A stretch of 64,000 nt of DNA from Chrysaora quinquecirrha (lineage: Eukaryota; Cnidaria; Scyphozoa; Semaeostomeae; Pelagiidae): the NCBI GenBank assembly GCA_014526335.1, contig JACTAT010000061.1, positions 2,909,553 through 2,973,552 of the forward strand, read 5' to 3'. The translations under genes were made by a program, and so were the position numbers. The notes beneath the pieces were generated by a model, which saw nothing but the letters and a program-made list of their open reading frames with translations, was not told the DNA's origin and did not search any database. Positions 13,840-25,000 of this stretch are shown one piece after another. Each line of letters opens with the position of its first letter. Positions within the stretch are counted from its first letter, which is position 1.

Positions 13840-14590
13840 GGTCAAACACGGTTAAAAAATGGTAAAAAAATAAGGACAAATGAGATCAGACGAAAACTTA
13901 CGGAATAGGATGATAAGGGATAGTAAACGATAATTAAGGGTAATCAAGATAGTAACAGATAGTTAATGATGGTTAAGGGTAATCAAAGATTGTCACCCAG
14001 AGTCAAAACTGGTTAGGGATGGTTAGAGTATAACACACGGTTTAAGATGGTAAAAGACAATACGACGGTGGTAACACGTCTGTAGAAGACGGTCAAAGGC
14101 AGTCAGAGATGGTAACAGATGGTCAAAGAGATGACCATAAGCGGTGAAAGAGGATGAATATAGCCAAAGACGATAACAGGGGTTACTTAAGACGCTGAGG
14201 TGACACATCGTAAAGGTCGCTGGAAAGAGACAATCAGGAACAAAGCTGGCCAGAGAAACAACAACAAATTGAGGTTGATAAGATTGTGAAGCTAGTCAAA
14301 GACAATGGGGACAGTTAACCAAGTCAGCGATATGAGGTAACAGTTGGTAACAGATGGTAAAAGAGGTTCAACTGATGGTCAAATATGATCAAAGACGGTA
14401 AACGATGGTAAAGATGGAAACCACACTGATAACATGGTAACAGATCTTCAAAGACGTTCAAAGAATATTAAAGCTCTGCTACTTAACTGAAGTCTTACCG
14501 ATGGTTTAACTGTAACAGAGAGTAACAAGGAGTAACACATGGTTACGATGGTCAAACTAACAAGCTTGCTAGAGACAGTCAACAGTTTGT
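13840..14590. repeat. GGTAACAGATGGT-type minisatellite
   Basis: Loose array of units around GATGGTAACAGATGGTCAAA with strong divergence. Resembles in style the GGTATTA array in the ABCA5-like intron. Confidence 0.7.
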
Positions 14591-14795
14591 CAATAATTAT
14601 CAAAAGACAGAATTACATTGCAGTACGTGTACGGTTTCTAATTTGACCAATTCCAACCAGTGTACAACTCAAACTCCCAACACCAATCACTATATTAAAG
14701 AAGATTACACCCTACAAACCACAATTAATTTTCGTAAATTGTAACAAAATTTCCAACCACCGAGTAAAAATTAATATGGATATTTCAAGCACCCA

Positions 14796-14801
14796 TTTAT
14801 T
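14796..14801 (-). promoter_or_regulatory. GALK1 polyadenylation signal
   Basis: TTTATT on the plus strand is AATAAA on the minus strand, 58 nt downstream of the GALK1 stop codon. The position suits a poly(A) signal; transcript data would confirm. Confidence 0.5.
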
Positions 14802-14858
14802 TGATTATATCAATTGAAATGTAATTTATAATTCAAAAAACAAAAAAAGTCTACATGC

Positions 14859-17800
14859 CTACAATTCAAGTGGTCGAGCTCCATCCGCTGGTGAAGAAAC
14901 GAAGATGGTGGCCTTTGTATAATTATCCTGTAAAACAGACAGGTTTGCTTAAATATGCGGAAACCAAAAATTGACTTACCTAAGACTACTACATCATTGT
15001 GGATCAAATCACAGACAGGGTCACGGAAAATATGTGACGGCTTTGGCTCAAGGACAAAAAGATTGAAGGCCCTTTGCCGAGCAAAGCATTTGCTCAAAAA
15101 AGCAAGATGATGGGGCCTTAACTAAATACGCTATCGGGTACTTTTTCAAGTATTCTTAGTCATAGAGCTTACAAGCAAGCAATATTTATTTGTTAGGGGT
15201 TCTGACAGCTATGCAGCTGAGGCGGACCTGCAGCTTCTCAAAAGAAGATGCTTAGAAAGTATTACTACTGCATATTCCGCTTGTTATTACCCATAATAAA
15301 GGATGCGTGTCTCGTCTACATTGTAAGTGGATGGTTTTGTAAAATTTATTTTGCAGGCGTTGGAGGGTATCAGTTTTTTTGTTCGAGAGGCTTCCCCAAA
15401 TAACATCGCCATATCTTAAGTGACTTTGGATTAATGCATGGTAAACGTTGCAGAGTTGAGACTGTGGGATTACGTTTTTCAGTCGTTTTAATGCTGACAG
15501 CCCACTATAAGCCTTTCCTTTTGTACGTTGAAATCTTTCACCCCAGGTTAAATGTTCGTCAACTATTAACCCAAGAGACTTTGTCTTTGAAACTCGTTTT
15601 ATTTCAGTATTATTGAATTCCAACGTCTCCGGGAGCAAAACATTTCTGGTCTTAAGTGGATGTGCAATTATTAAGAACTCAGTTTTTGAGGATTTATTCT
15701 CAGCCATTCAGAGATATTGCTTAGTTCTTGCTCTGCGTTTTGCACTAAATTCAAAAAATCTTTCGAGGCAATTGTTACATGGGTACCATCAGCATACATG
15801 CTGGCCTTTGACATTTGAAGGCACTTTTCAAAATCATTTAGATAAATAATAAAAAGAAGTGGTCCCAAACAAGAGCCCTGGGGAATTCCACAGGTGATTT
15901 CTTTTGGCTTTGAGTGATGCCCATTGATGGAGCAAAATTGTTTTCCGCTGCTCAAGTAGGACATACACCAATCTCCAGTTTTACCTCTTATGCCATAGGC
16001 ATTTAATAACCTCCTGGGACTTCAGTTACCAGTGTAGGAAATATATACTGACCTTGATATGATTGATAAGAGCCTCAACTGCATTTTTCTCCACCAGTGT
16101 AACCGTACATCCACCAAAGCCACCTCCAGTCATTCTTGAGCCATATACGCCATTAACGCTCATTGCCAATTCAACTAATTCATCCAATTCGTCGCAGCTA
16201 ACCTCGTAATCATCTCTACAATAGAAACATAGATAGATTCATTAGCCTCGTAGTTATCTTGGCCTGAGCTCCACAACAGATGTAGTTGAGAAATGTTGTG
16301 TTTTGCGCCAGTCGCCAGCATCTCGATAGTAGGTGAACTAATCGAGACCCTGGCTGTGACACTACTGTAGTTAGGGCTCCAACCCCGACCTCGTTGAGCT
16401 TCTGACACCTCGAGCCAGCTGGATAAGACCACAGCGCCACAGCAACTTTAAGAATGGCAGGCAATGATTTTAGATAAGTTTACGCAGCAAAGAGCCAAGA
16501 GGGACAGACAAAGATCGGAAATAGTGTTGTCTCACCTTAGGGAATGATGGCTCTCTAACATTAACTTTCCAAACAGATCATAATCGCCATTTTGAAATGC
16601 CTCTGCTCCTTCAACAGCTCTGTCAATTTCAGTTACAACATGATGTGCTCTTTGGAACATTTCAGCATTCATATTATCTTTGAATGCTGTTAAAAATACG
16701 GAGATATATTGAATTTTGCCACCCTGAGGCTGTACACTCGTGTATTTAACATAACTAAAGTAGCGTTTGAGTAGTAGCTACAAAGTTTAAAAATTGCAAG
16801 AAACAGCTGAAACATTTTTGGAAACACTCTTAAACACAAAGAACAAGTGCTAGATGTGAAGATGAAAATACAAAATCTATACTTCATACCGAGAAGTTCT
16901 TCAAATGTAACATCTCTCAAACTTTTCTTTCCAAGTAATTTAGCAGCTTCTTCGCATTGTTTACGTCTTCCAGAATACTCACTTCCAGTCAATTCATGTC
17001 GAACATTTGAATTTGCAATTACAAAAACTACATTTGAATCTGACATATGAACTAGTTTTCCTTCCATGGATCTGCAAAACGACGAAAATTAATATTAAAT
17101 TACAAAGGCAAGAGCTTTTCTAAGAGTCTGGGTTTTACGGTTACACGGTTTTGCCAATATTTTGGCTCGGGTTTTCGGTTATTCCCAAAAAATTACGCGC
17201 TTTTTCGGTTTTGAAAATCTCATCAGTGAACTGTTTTACGGCATTTCTGGATAATTTTTCCGGTTTTTGATTACGATTTTGCGTTTTTGGTACTGAATGC
17301 CGACTCAGTAAAGCTAAAGGTTAGCCCACAATGAAAACAAAAATTGTTATGGGAGGAAAACGTCTCACAAACGCAAAGTGAACAGTACAAGTTGACTAAC
17401 TTAGAGTTTTAATAGATTCGGTTATGCAATTTTCGTGAAAACGGGGACTTAACATCGTGCCATACGATTTTGTTCAAAATATCGCACGGTATTACGGTTT
17501 TTAAGCAAATTTTGAGTGGTCTTACGGTTGTCAGATCATCTAAGCTAAAAATGGTATCATTCAGTCCCCTGTTCCATTAAATTGGTCTTTTCACTGGGAA
17601 ATCAAAAGAAAACAGATCAAACCAAAGCTAGAAAAATTCATAGGAGAGTTAATCCAAAGGATGCCATGAAATTTCTGGTTGGGGCTAGAGGTTCTAACAG
17701 GGGGTAAAAAGTAGAAAGAGGTCAATTTTGTTAAATTCCCCCAAAGAAGAAAAATTTCCTCCACTTGTTGGGTTAAAGGAAAAGGCAACATACCTTGAGA

Positions 17801-20252
17801 GTTGACCCAAGGGTTTAGAACAATGGCTATTCAAAGAACAATGGCTATTCAAAAACTTGGTTCCATTGGAGGGTGCAGGTGGCAAAACTAATCCATACAT
17901 AGTTTTCTATTGACTATGATCAATATACCCACTTGCCACACCCATCAAAATTCTACTTCATATAATTGGGCTCTTTACATAACAATTAATGGACCATATA
18001 TGCTGTTGCCCCACCAAAAAATTTGTGGTACATAAATTGTCTTCAATCTAGGCTACCCGAAGAGGGGGGTGAACGGGGTTAGCACACCTTAGGTAAGCCC
18101 CTAAGAAAATCCAATTGAGAAACAAATAGTATCTGCCATTTAGGGATATTTGGTTCAGCAGAAAATTGCTCTAGTCAGCAACATTACAGGTACCACACCC
18201 AGCCACACCCACACATTTAGTAAATTTTAAGGTGTGAGTGCACCCCCTTGCTATAGGCATCTTGCAACAGACCTGGCTACACAATAATGTACATCAATTT
18301 GTATAAGAAGCAGCAAGAAATAAGCAAGAAGTAATATCTTGGTATATACCTTACCTGCAATCTAGAAGCAAAGCATGGTCCTTCTTTCCCATTACAGCAA
18401 TGAATTGATCCATGATACCACATGGCATACCAGGGAATTCATGCTCGGCTTTTTGACAAACCAGTGCTTTTGCTTTTGGGTCATGTCTACTGCCAGAAAG
18501 ACACTCAAGAAAGGTATACATTGCAACTTCAAGTGAAGCTGAGCTAGACAAGCCCCCTCCAAGAGGCACGTTGGATACAATTGCTGCTTGGAATCCTGAA
18601 ATTTTATCAGGGAAGAAAGCAACTACACCTTTGATGTAATCAGCCCATGCTGGGGTTTCTGGGATAAGTGGCTCATCAGCTGTGGGTAGTTTAAACTGAA
18701 CTTGATTTGGAGCATCCACATTTGCAGATGTCACAACTTTGCATAAGTTATTGCTTGATTTTGTGCCAACGATGATGGTATAGCAATCAATGGCCTGCAA
18801 TAAAATGCAATAAGATTACATCAATGGCAAATGCATGGCAATAAGAGACATATCAGAACCAGATGGCAAGGGGGCACAGAGGGGCTTGGGTGCAGGGGGC
18901 ACAGCTTGTTTAATTTGGCCCTTTTTGGGATAAAAATTGCAGAACTGAGGCACTACTTACAAGGAGTACAATAGCCTACTTCTGTTTTTTTCCTTCAGCC
19001 TCACCAAGGGGGTGTGGTGGGTCAAGTACATTGGCCACATCAAAATTTTGTGATAAGGGACCAACATCAGTGGAATTTTCGTTGTCACTGCAGTTAGCAA
19101 ACCGGGAGATTCTTGGTTTTCTGACTGGCCAACACACCCTTGGGTTCACCTGCAACTGGACTCAATTGAAAGGCTGCATGTTGTTCGTCTTGATACTGCA
19201 TGCAATAAAATTTTATTTTTGATAAGTTCAACAATAACAATGCGGCATAATTTTGTCAAAAAAGTGATGATTAAGCTCAGGGAATCTGGAAAATCTAACA
19301 AAGAGCCACCAAGCTTAAGAACTAAGTCATTGGTAATTGATATGATCTTAGGGGCCGATTATATGAGAGTTTTCAGCCCGGGCTGGAATTTCAGCCCGGT
19401 TAAACGGGCTGCAAACTCAGCCCTCCTCTCCGGTCAATTCTCTGCAAAATTGATTTTGTGATTACATGAGATAATTTCAGCCCGGGCTGAAAACTCAGCC
19501 CGGGCTGGAATTCCAGCCCTCCTTCAGCTAGGCGGGCTAGGATTTCCAGCCCGCTTGAACGGGCTGGGATTTCTCATGTAATCGCAAATTTTTTCCAGCC
19601 CGGGCTAGGAACTCTCTTTGCGCAAGCCCAGTTTGACTGTGGTTTTAGTTTCGTGTCAAAACGTGTCAATTTTAGGGTCATTTGTCTTAGGTACTCGATT
19701 TCAGCCCGGCTGGAAACGTTCATGTAATCGCACGCCAATTCCAACCCGGCTAACCGAGCTGAAATTCTAGCCCGGGCTGAAAACTCTCATATAATCAGCC
19801 CCTTAAAAAGCGACTTCATAAAAAATTTATAGCCTGCAAAACTTTGGACAACTGTTTCCAAAATGGGATGAAACTTTTATAGCTATAATAAAAATCCTTC
19901 AACTAACTTTGCAAAATGATTTTATTTATTGCTTATATCAAAAACCCATGCAAATATAATTTTAGGAAAGTAATTTTGCATTTGAAAGCAGGAAGATGCA
20001 AACTCTGCGGTCTTATCAATCTTAGGTCGAAATCAGCTGGTCACAAAACAGGCCTAAGTTGCTATACTGTTGCTGTAATAAAATATAAGCATACATTACC
20101 ATTGGAAAAACATAACCATCATTGTAATCAGTGTGTTCCCCGATTAAATTGACTCTTCCTGGGGCACAAGCAGCTATTTCTGGCTTGCCATTATCGAATG
20201 TTTTCTTGTAAAGTGCAATCGCTTGGGTTTTGAGTTCTTCCAAGTTGGCCAT
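14859..20252 (-). CDS. GALK1: Galactokinase
   Basis: Phosphorylates galactose to galactose-1-phosphate with ATP, the first committed step of the Leloir pathway in the cytosol. Six exons: 20252-20100, 18794-18355, 17071-16890, 16686-16536, 16215-16053, 14927-14859; phases agree throughout and give 385 residues, against 392 in human GALK1. Seen: galactokinase signature [15 protein letters not shown] at residues 30-44, with the catalytic Arg; GHMP ATP-binding motif [10 protein letters not shown] near 129-138; [10 protein letters not shown] at about 173-182, whose Asp is the catalytic base in the family; and C-terminal motif TGGGFGGCT near 345. It ends [11 protein letters not shown]. The start chosen is the ATG at 20252. 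Introns hold a GC-rich MITE (19353-19800), a SINE (16290-16445) and a LINE fragment (15175-16015). This is the only long gene here with no frame break. The motifs and ending fit GALK1 rather than the longer GALK2. Confidence 0.96.
15175..16015 (-). mobile_element. Non-LTR retrotransposon (LINE) 3' fragment
   Basis: Minus-strand reverse transcriptase remnant in the last GALK1 intron. Reading starts near 16012 and shows [19 protein letters not shown] and a YADGT box in place of the usual (F/Y)ADDT, then the thumb region with [11 protein letters not shown] and a C-terminal [10 protein letters not shown] block. It is 5'-truncated, has lost an active-site Asp and has at least one frame break (about 15675-15710), so it is dead. 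It resembles the Jockey/CR1-like LINE group. Its 3' tail (15175-15245) matches the tail of SINE family 2. Confidence 0.85.
16290..16445 (-). mobile_element. SINE family 1, tRNA-derived
   Basis: Minus-strand reading: GGCGCTGTGGTCTTATCCAG (box A region), then GGGGTTGGAGCCC (box B) and the body with CACAGCCAGGGTCTCGATTA and CTGGCGACTGGCGC. Close relative of the plus-strand copy at 58668-58815. In a GALK1 intron, sense to the gene. Confidence 0.75.
19353..19800. mobile_element. MITE family C, GC-rich palindrome
   Basis: Terminal inverted repeats run from GGGGCCGATTATATGAGAG on the left to CTCTCATATAATCAGCCCC on the right, flanked on both sides by TTA. The interior is many copies of CAGCCCGGGCTG-like palindromes. 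No coding capacity. In GALK1 intron 1. A 3-bp TTA duplication is typical of PIF/Harbinger elements. Confidence 0.75.
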
Positions 20253-21180
20253 CTTCTCCTGCAAAAGTCACTCTTTCGACTCTCATGCGATGCCGATGCG
20301 CAGGTGCTCAAAAGGTTTCGATTGAGCAATAAGATAAGACTTCAGAACTTTAAAATTGTCTTTAATTTTAAAGTGATTTTAATGGTTTAAACATTAAATT
20401 AATTCTTATTTCCAATCTTTCGATCCGCTGTGCATTGTTAAGATAGATGTTATTCTTTTGCATCTTTTTCTGTCAGGAAATAGAAAACCCTCCCATCTGG
20501 GTAGCGAAGTCGGAATCAAAGTCGTTTTGTCATTCCTTCAGTGCAAAAACAAAACAAAAACAAAATTTCCACCTTGGAGTTTCCCGTTTTACTGTTCTTA
20601 ATTAACAATTAGTTTATCTGCTATACATAAGATTGAAAATGATTCAATATTTAATAGAAGTCATAGAGGAAGGGCAAATCGCTTAAAGTGATTATTAATC
20701 AAATCAATCAATGTTGATCAATTTTTTAGATTACTGATTAGGGTGTGATTATTTAGTGATCAATTTGCCATTGAACACGGAAAATAGTACAAAAACCCCG
20801 TTGAAATCAATCACACCACCAAGGCTGATTTTGGAGCAATCGTTATGGTGATTTATATTGGCTCGATTTATGCGATTAGTGATTAATCAAAACAAGAATT
20901 TGCCCCTCGAAATAATAACTTAAAATTAGACATTTATACAGATATTTTATATCTTGGGTATACTAATTCTAAAATTTTTATATTTAAAGTTGTTGTCGTT
21001 ATTTATTTAATGTTCGTTATGATTAACATAAACCACAAGAAAGTCTACACATATTGCCAAACTGTGAACACCCAGCTGGATGGGGGCTGACAATCAATGT
21101 GCATGTATAGGGCTTTGTGTCAATGCAGCCTGAAAACAGAAATCGAAACATGGTATCAGAAGTGTGAAATGTAAACACTT

Positions 21181-21484
21181 AGGCCTCGGCCAAACAATCA
21201 AACATTGTTGGTCAAACATTTGATGTTTGCTTTACAAACAATGTTTGAACGTTTGACAATGAACGTCACAAAACATTGCTTGACAAGCAGAACTTGTTTG
21301 GAAATACTCTTGAAATTCTTCAAAAACATTTTTCTGTTTGCTGTAAGCAAAAATTGTTTGATGAGCAATGTTTTGTCGTGTTGCCAAACAATTAAGCATT
21401 TCAAGCAACGTTTTGGTACATGGCCAAACGGTCAAACGTTGCTTAGAAAGCAAATCTCAAATGTTTGACAAACATTGTTTGATT
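21181..21484. mobile_element. MITE family A copy
   Basis: Begins GGCCTCGGCCAAACAATCAAA and continues as CAAACATTG / AAATTTGCTT-type blocks with internal inverted symmetry; ends in AATGTTTGACAAACATTG. No coding capacity. Confidence 0.7.
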
Positions 21485-21714
21485 TTAATTTTAAACAAAC
21501 ACGATTTGAGTTGTTTACATTTCACACCTCTCGTGCATTCTTTTCGCTCTTCCGTTCACACGCGTGTTTGAAAATTCATCAAGTTTACCCTTTTACGAGT
21601 GAAAATAAAATTTAATTTAAATTTCGCACGTCTGTTTAAAACAAAGTTTACTTTTAACAGCTCTCTGACTTGGCCAACAAGTAAAACATTTTGTTTCACA
21701 AAAAATTTTATTAA

Positions 21715-22065
21715 ATGTTTGACAAACAATGTTTGATTGCTTGACAACAATGTTTGAGTGTTTGACTAACAATTGTTGGTTGTTTGACGTTTGACAATGC
21801 TTGATTGTTTGACAAACAATGTTTGATTTTAACAAATAATGTTTGATTGTTTGGCAAACAAAGTGTGATTGTTTGAAAAACAATGCTTGATTGATTGACA
21901 AACAATCTTGCAAACAATGTCTGATTGTTTGCAAACAATGTCTGATTGTTTGCAAACAATGACTGATTGTTTGACAAACAATGTCTGATTGTTTGACAAA
22001 CAATGTTTGCTTGTTTGACAAACAATGCTTAATTGTTTCACAAACAATGTTTGATTTTTCACGAA
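21715..22065. repeat. Expanded MITE family A internal repeat
   Basis: Tandem ~20-bp units of the form TGTTTGACAAACAATGTTTGAT, each itself palindromic, probably expanded from a family A end. It lies directly downstream of the tentative stop codon at 22091. Confidence 0.75.
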
Positions 22066-22090
22066 GAAAGAAAGAACTCACCCCTTTTAC

Positions 22091-25000
22091 TCAGCATCTT
22101 CTTTTTTGGTCCACAGTGTTTTCTGTCTGAGGAAGTTCGTCTGAAATGTGGAGAATAAAACAAAGAGTCAAATTCAGCAAAATTGGACAAAGTTGGAAAA
22201 GGAAGTTATGTTACGCAAGTTTGGTAAGTTAGAAACTAGAAATATAATTATTTTCCGTTAGATTTTAGGCCTACCTCCGTCAGAGATGTCCTCCAACAAC
22301 TGACCAATTTCATGTAAAATTTCATCTTCAAGAAAAAGAAAATATGAATGTTAATGAACACGGAAAAAGTATTTGCTTATCAATTTAATTCCTACAGTTA
22401 ATCCATGTTTTGTTTGTTTATTTTATATATTTGTGTATAAAACCTTTAGCGCCTGAAATTTTCAAGTAAATAGTCTTCTTGTAACAACATTTTCAAAAAC
22501 AAAATACATACTAAAGCCTTGCTCTTTTGACAATTCTAAGAGTATAAGCGTCAGAAATAGACGAAAACAATTTGCTGTGGTAGGATACAGATCCAAATAT
22601 GGATCGAGATAAGCCAATCAAAAAAATGTTGCTAAATTTCTATTGTTACATGAACGCCAATCAACGCAAAGGAAACAATAAGATGATTAATAGGATCAAC
22701 AGAAGAATCCCAGAGAGAAAAAGAACTCATTCTATCTAAACAGCACCAGTTTTAGACTTTGTTTCTGACCATTTAGAGCAAACAAGCAAACTTTTGAATC
22801 AAACATTGTTCGTGAAACATTTGACCGTTTGACCACGTCACAAAACATTGGTTAAAAAGCGGAACGGCAAACACAACTAATCTAAAAATACTTCAAAAAC
22901 ATTTGCTGCTTTTCACAAACAAAAAATGTTTGACAAGCAATGTTTTGCAACGTGACCAAACTACAAGCAATGTTTGGCCAGGGCTTTAGGCTGGGCCAAA
23001 CAATCAGACATTGTTAATCAAAGATTTGAAATTTGATTGACAAGCAAAATGTTTTACTATCTGGCCACGTTGCAAACCATTGCTCGTCAAACATCTTTTG
23101 CTCGTGTCAAACAGAAAACATTTTAATTTTCTTGAGTTAAGCAATGTTTTGCGATGCGGCAAAACTACCAAACATTGCTTGTTAAGCAAATTTCAAATGT
23201 TTGACTAACAATGTTTGCAAGGACTTGGTAATTTGCATTTTTTATGTGTTCTTGGCAAGTCAGATGAAGCCAGAGCAAGTGCAAATGTTTTTGATGTCTT
23301 AAGGAAACAGGATTAGCTTATTCTTATTGTATATGAACAGTAAAACTAATGAATAAAAAATAGACTAATATATCATATGAAGATGATAAAAGTAAAGTGA
23401 CGTACACGCATTTTTTCCTATAAGAACAACTGGCTTCGTTTTCATCTTGCCTGTTTTTTTTTTAGTGATTTTCCACCAATTTATCACCCCCTACCCTTCT
23501 CAAAAACATGTTTAAAATGCGTTTTCATGCAAGGGTTTCACGCCAGTGAACTTTTCTTGTGTTTATCTCAAATAATTCTGGAGGTAGCAAAACTTTCTGA
23601 CCCAAATTTCAGCCTGGTGTTTCTTATAAAGGTTGTTCTTATAAAAAAAGTGTATACTAAATATACTAAAAATATTGAAATATGTATAGATACCTTTATT
23701 TTGAATACTTTTGGCCACACCTAAAGATAAAACGAAAAAGCAAGTGTATAATTTTTATTTTATCAATAGATGAAATGAAGATACTATTGATGAAATATAA
23801 AATAAATAATAAATAATTAAATGCATCAATAGGAAGTTTCAATGGAAAAATATATGCAAAGAGTCAAAATAAATCTATCGATTCAAAATATGAACGGTTT
23901 TTTATCAGAAACAAAACTGAGTGCAGGTGACGGTTGCAATAAAAACTTTTTATGAATTTCTTTAAGTCAAACAGGCTTATGAATAATATATCAAGGAACT
24001 GATAAATTCAGTTTTATTCACAATTTTAATCATAAATAAAGAGCCATTGATAATGGTAGAAAATGATTTGCAAATTGATTTCTATAAAGGGTTTGTGTAA
24101 TTGTACAAACTAACAGAATAGGGATATGGCATCTAACGGAATAAGGATAGGGCATCTAAAAGCATTAGCTAAGCTCATTGTTCTAGAGTGCCCGATAGAA
24201 AAATTCTCTTGAAAATGGCGGGAAAACGACGGTATGCTTTCCAGCCTATTGCTTCGAGAGCGGCATGGTGTGGAAATGCGCATAAGTACCAAAGAGACTC
24301 TTGTTTGTGGTTCGACTCCCCTTAGGCTCTGTGGCTCGAGCCTTATCAAAACTCTTAGAGAATCTATCTCCAGTGCCAGGAGTGAAGGAGAAGAAATGAT
24401 GTCTATGTTCCGCAATCACTGCTGACCTCAAAATCAGCCACCTCGATAAACAACAAAAAACACTTTGATATCTGTTGCAAAATAGCATAGAACATGAATA
24501 AATTAGGCTTAGATAAGCGTTATCACATATATAAGATATATCACAGTTGTTAGAAGGCTAAGGATTGTTAGTAGAATAGGGAAAAATGCGCCATTATGAT
24601 GAGGTGAAGTGGCAAAGGGAATATTTCAGGCCAGGCCCTCGTTAGACGATCCAAATATTGTTTGTCAAACATTTGGAATTCGCTTATAAAGCAACGTTTG
24701 AACGTTTGGCCTTGTCGCAAAACATCGCTTGCCAAGCATGAATAAACAGAATTCGTTGCGTGATGTTTTTGAAAATGTTTAAGAAAGCAAAAACGCAAGC
24801 GATCACTGTTTTACGATTCCAAATGTTTGACAAACAATGTTTGGTCGTTTGGTCAAAGCCTCGAGATGGAATCTGAGAATCGCAAATAGCAAGGAGCTGA
24901 GAGCGGTGAATGAATAGTTTACAGGGCTACGTCAAATGACGGAATAAGGGCATTTTTTCCTTAGATTGGCGGGTTTTAATCGCAGCATTCTCGTGTCTTC

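Larger units (their letters stand above)
11232..14858. other. Intergenic region ABCA5-like / GALK1
   Basis: The ABCA5-like promoter should lie just above 11231, but no clear core element was seen. About 11600-11850 holds tRNA-like box B sequences (GAGTTCGAGCCC, GAACTCCAGACC type), probably SINE debris. 12275-12365 and 13430-13545 belong to a dispersed repeat also seen at 9225-9310 and 53515-53620. 13840-14590 is a GGTAACAGATGGTCAAAG-like minisatellite. No gene recognised. Confidence 0.6.
20253..22090. other. Intergenic region upstream of GALK1
   Basis: Should contain the GALK1 promoter; nothing diagnostic seen. 20670-20910 is a degraded relative of the hAT-like MITE at 27030-27566 (right end TTTGCCCCTCG). 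21181-21484 and 21715-22065 are MITE family A sequence. No gene recognised. Confidence 0.55.

Noticed and set aside
15252..15964. Separate host genes read from the two reverse-transcriptase frames
   Set aside because: They are pieces of one decayed LINE inside a GALK1 intron.
21715..22065. CRISPR-like regular repeats
   Set aside because: There are no unique spacers, the units are palindromic MITE-derived tandem copies, and the genome is animal.
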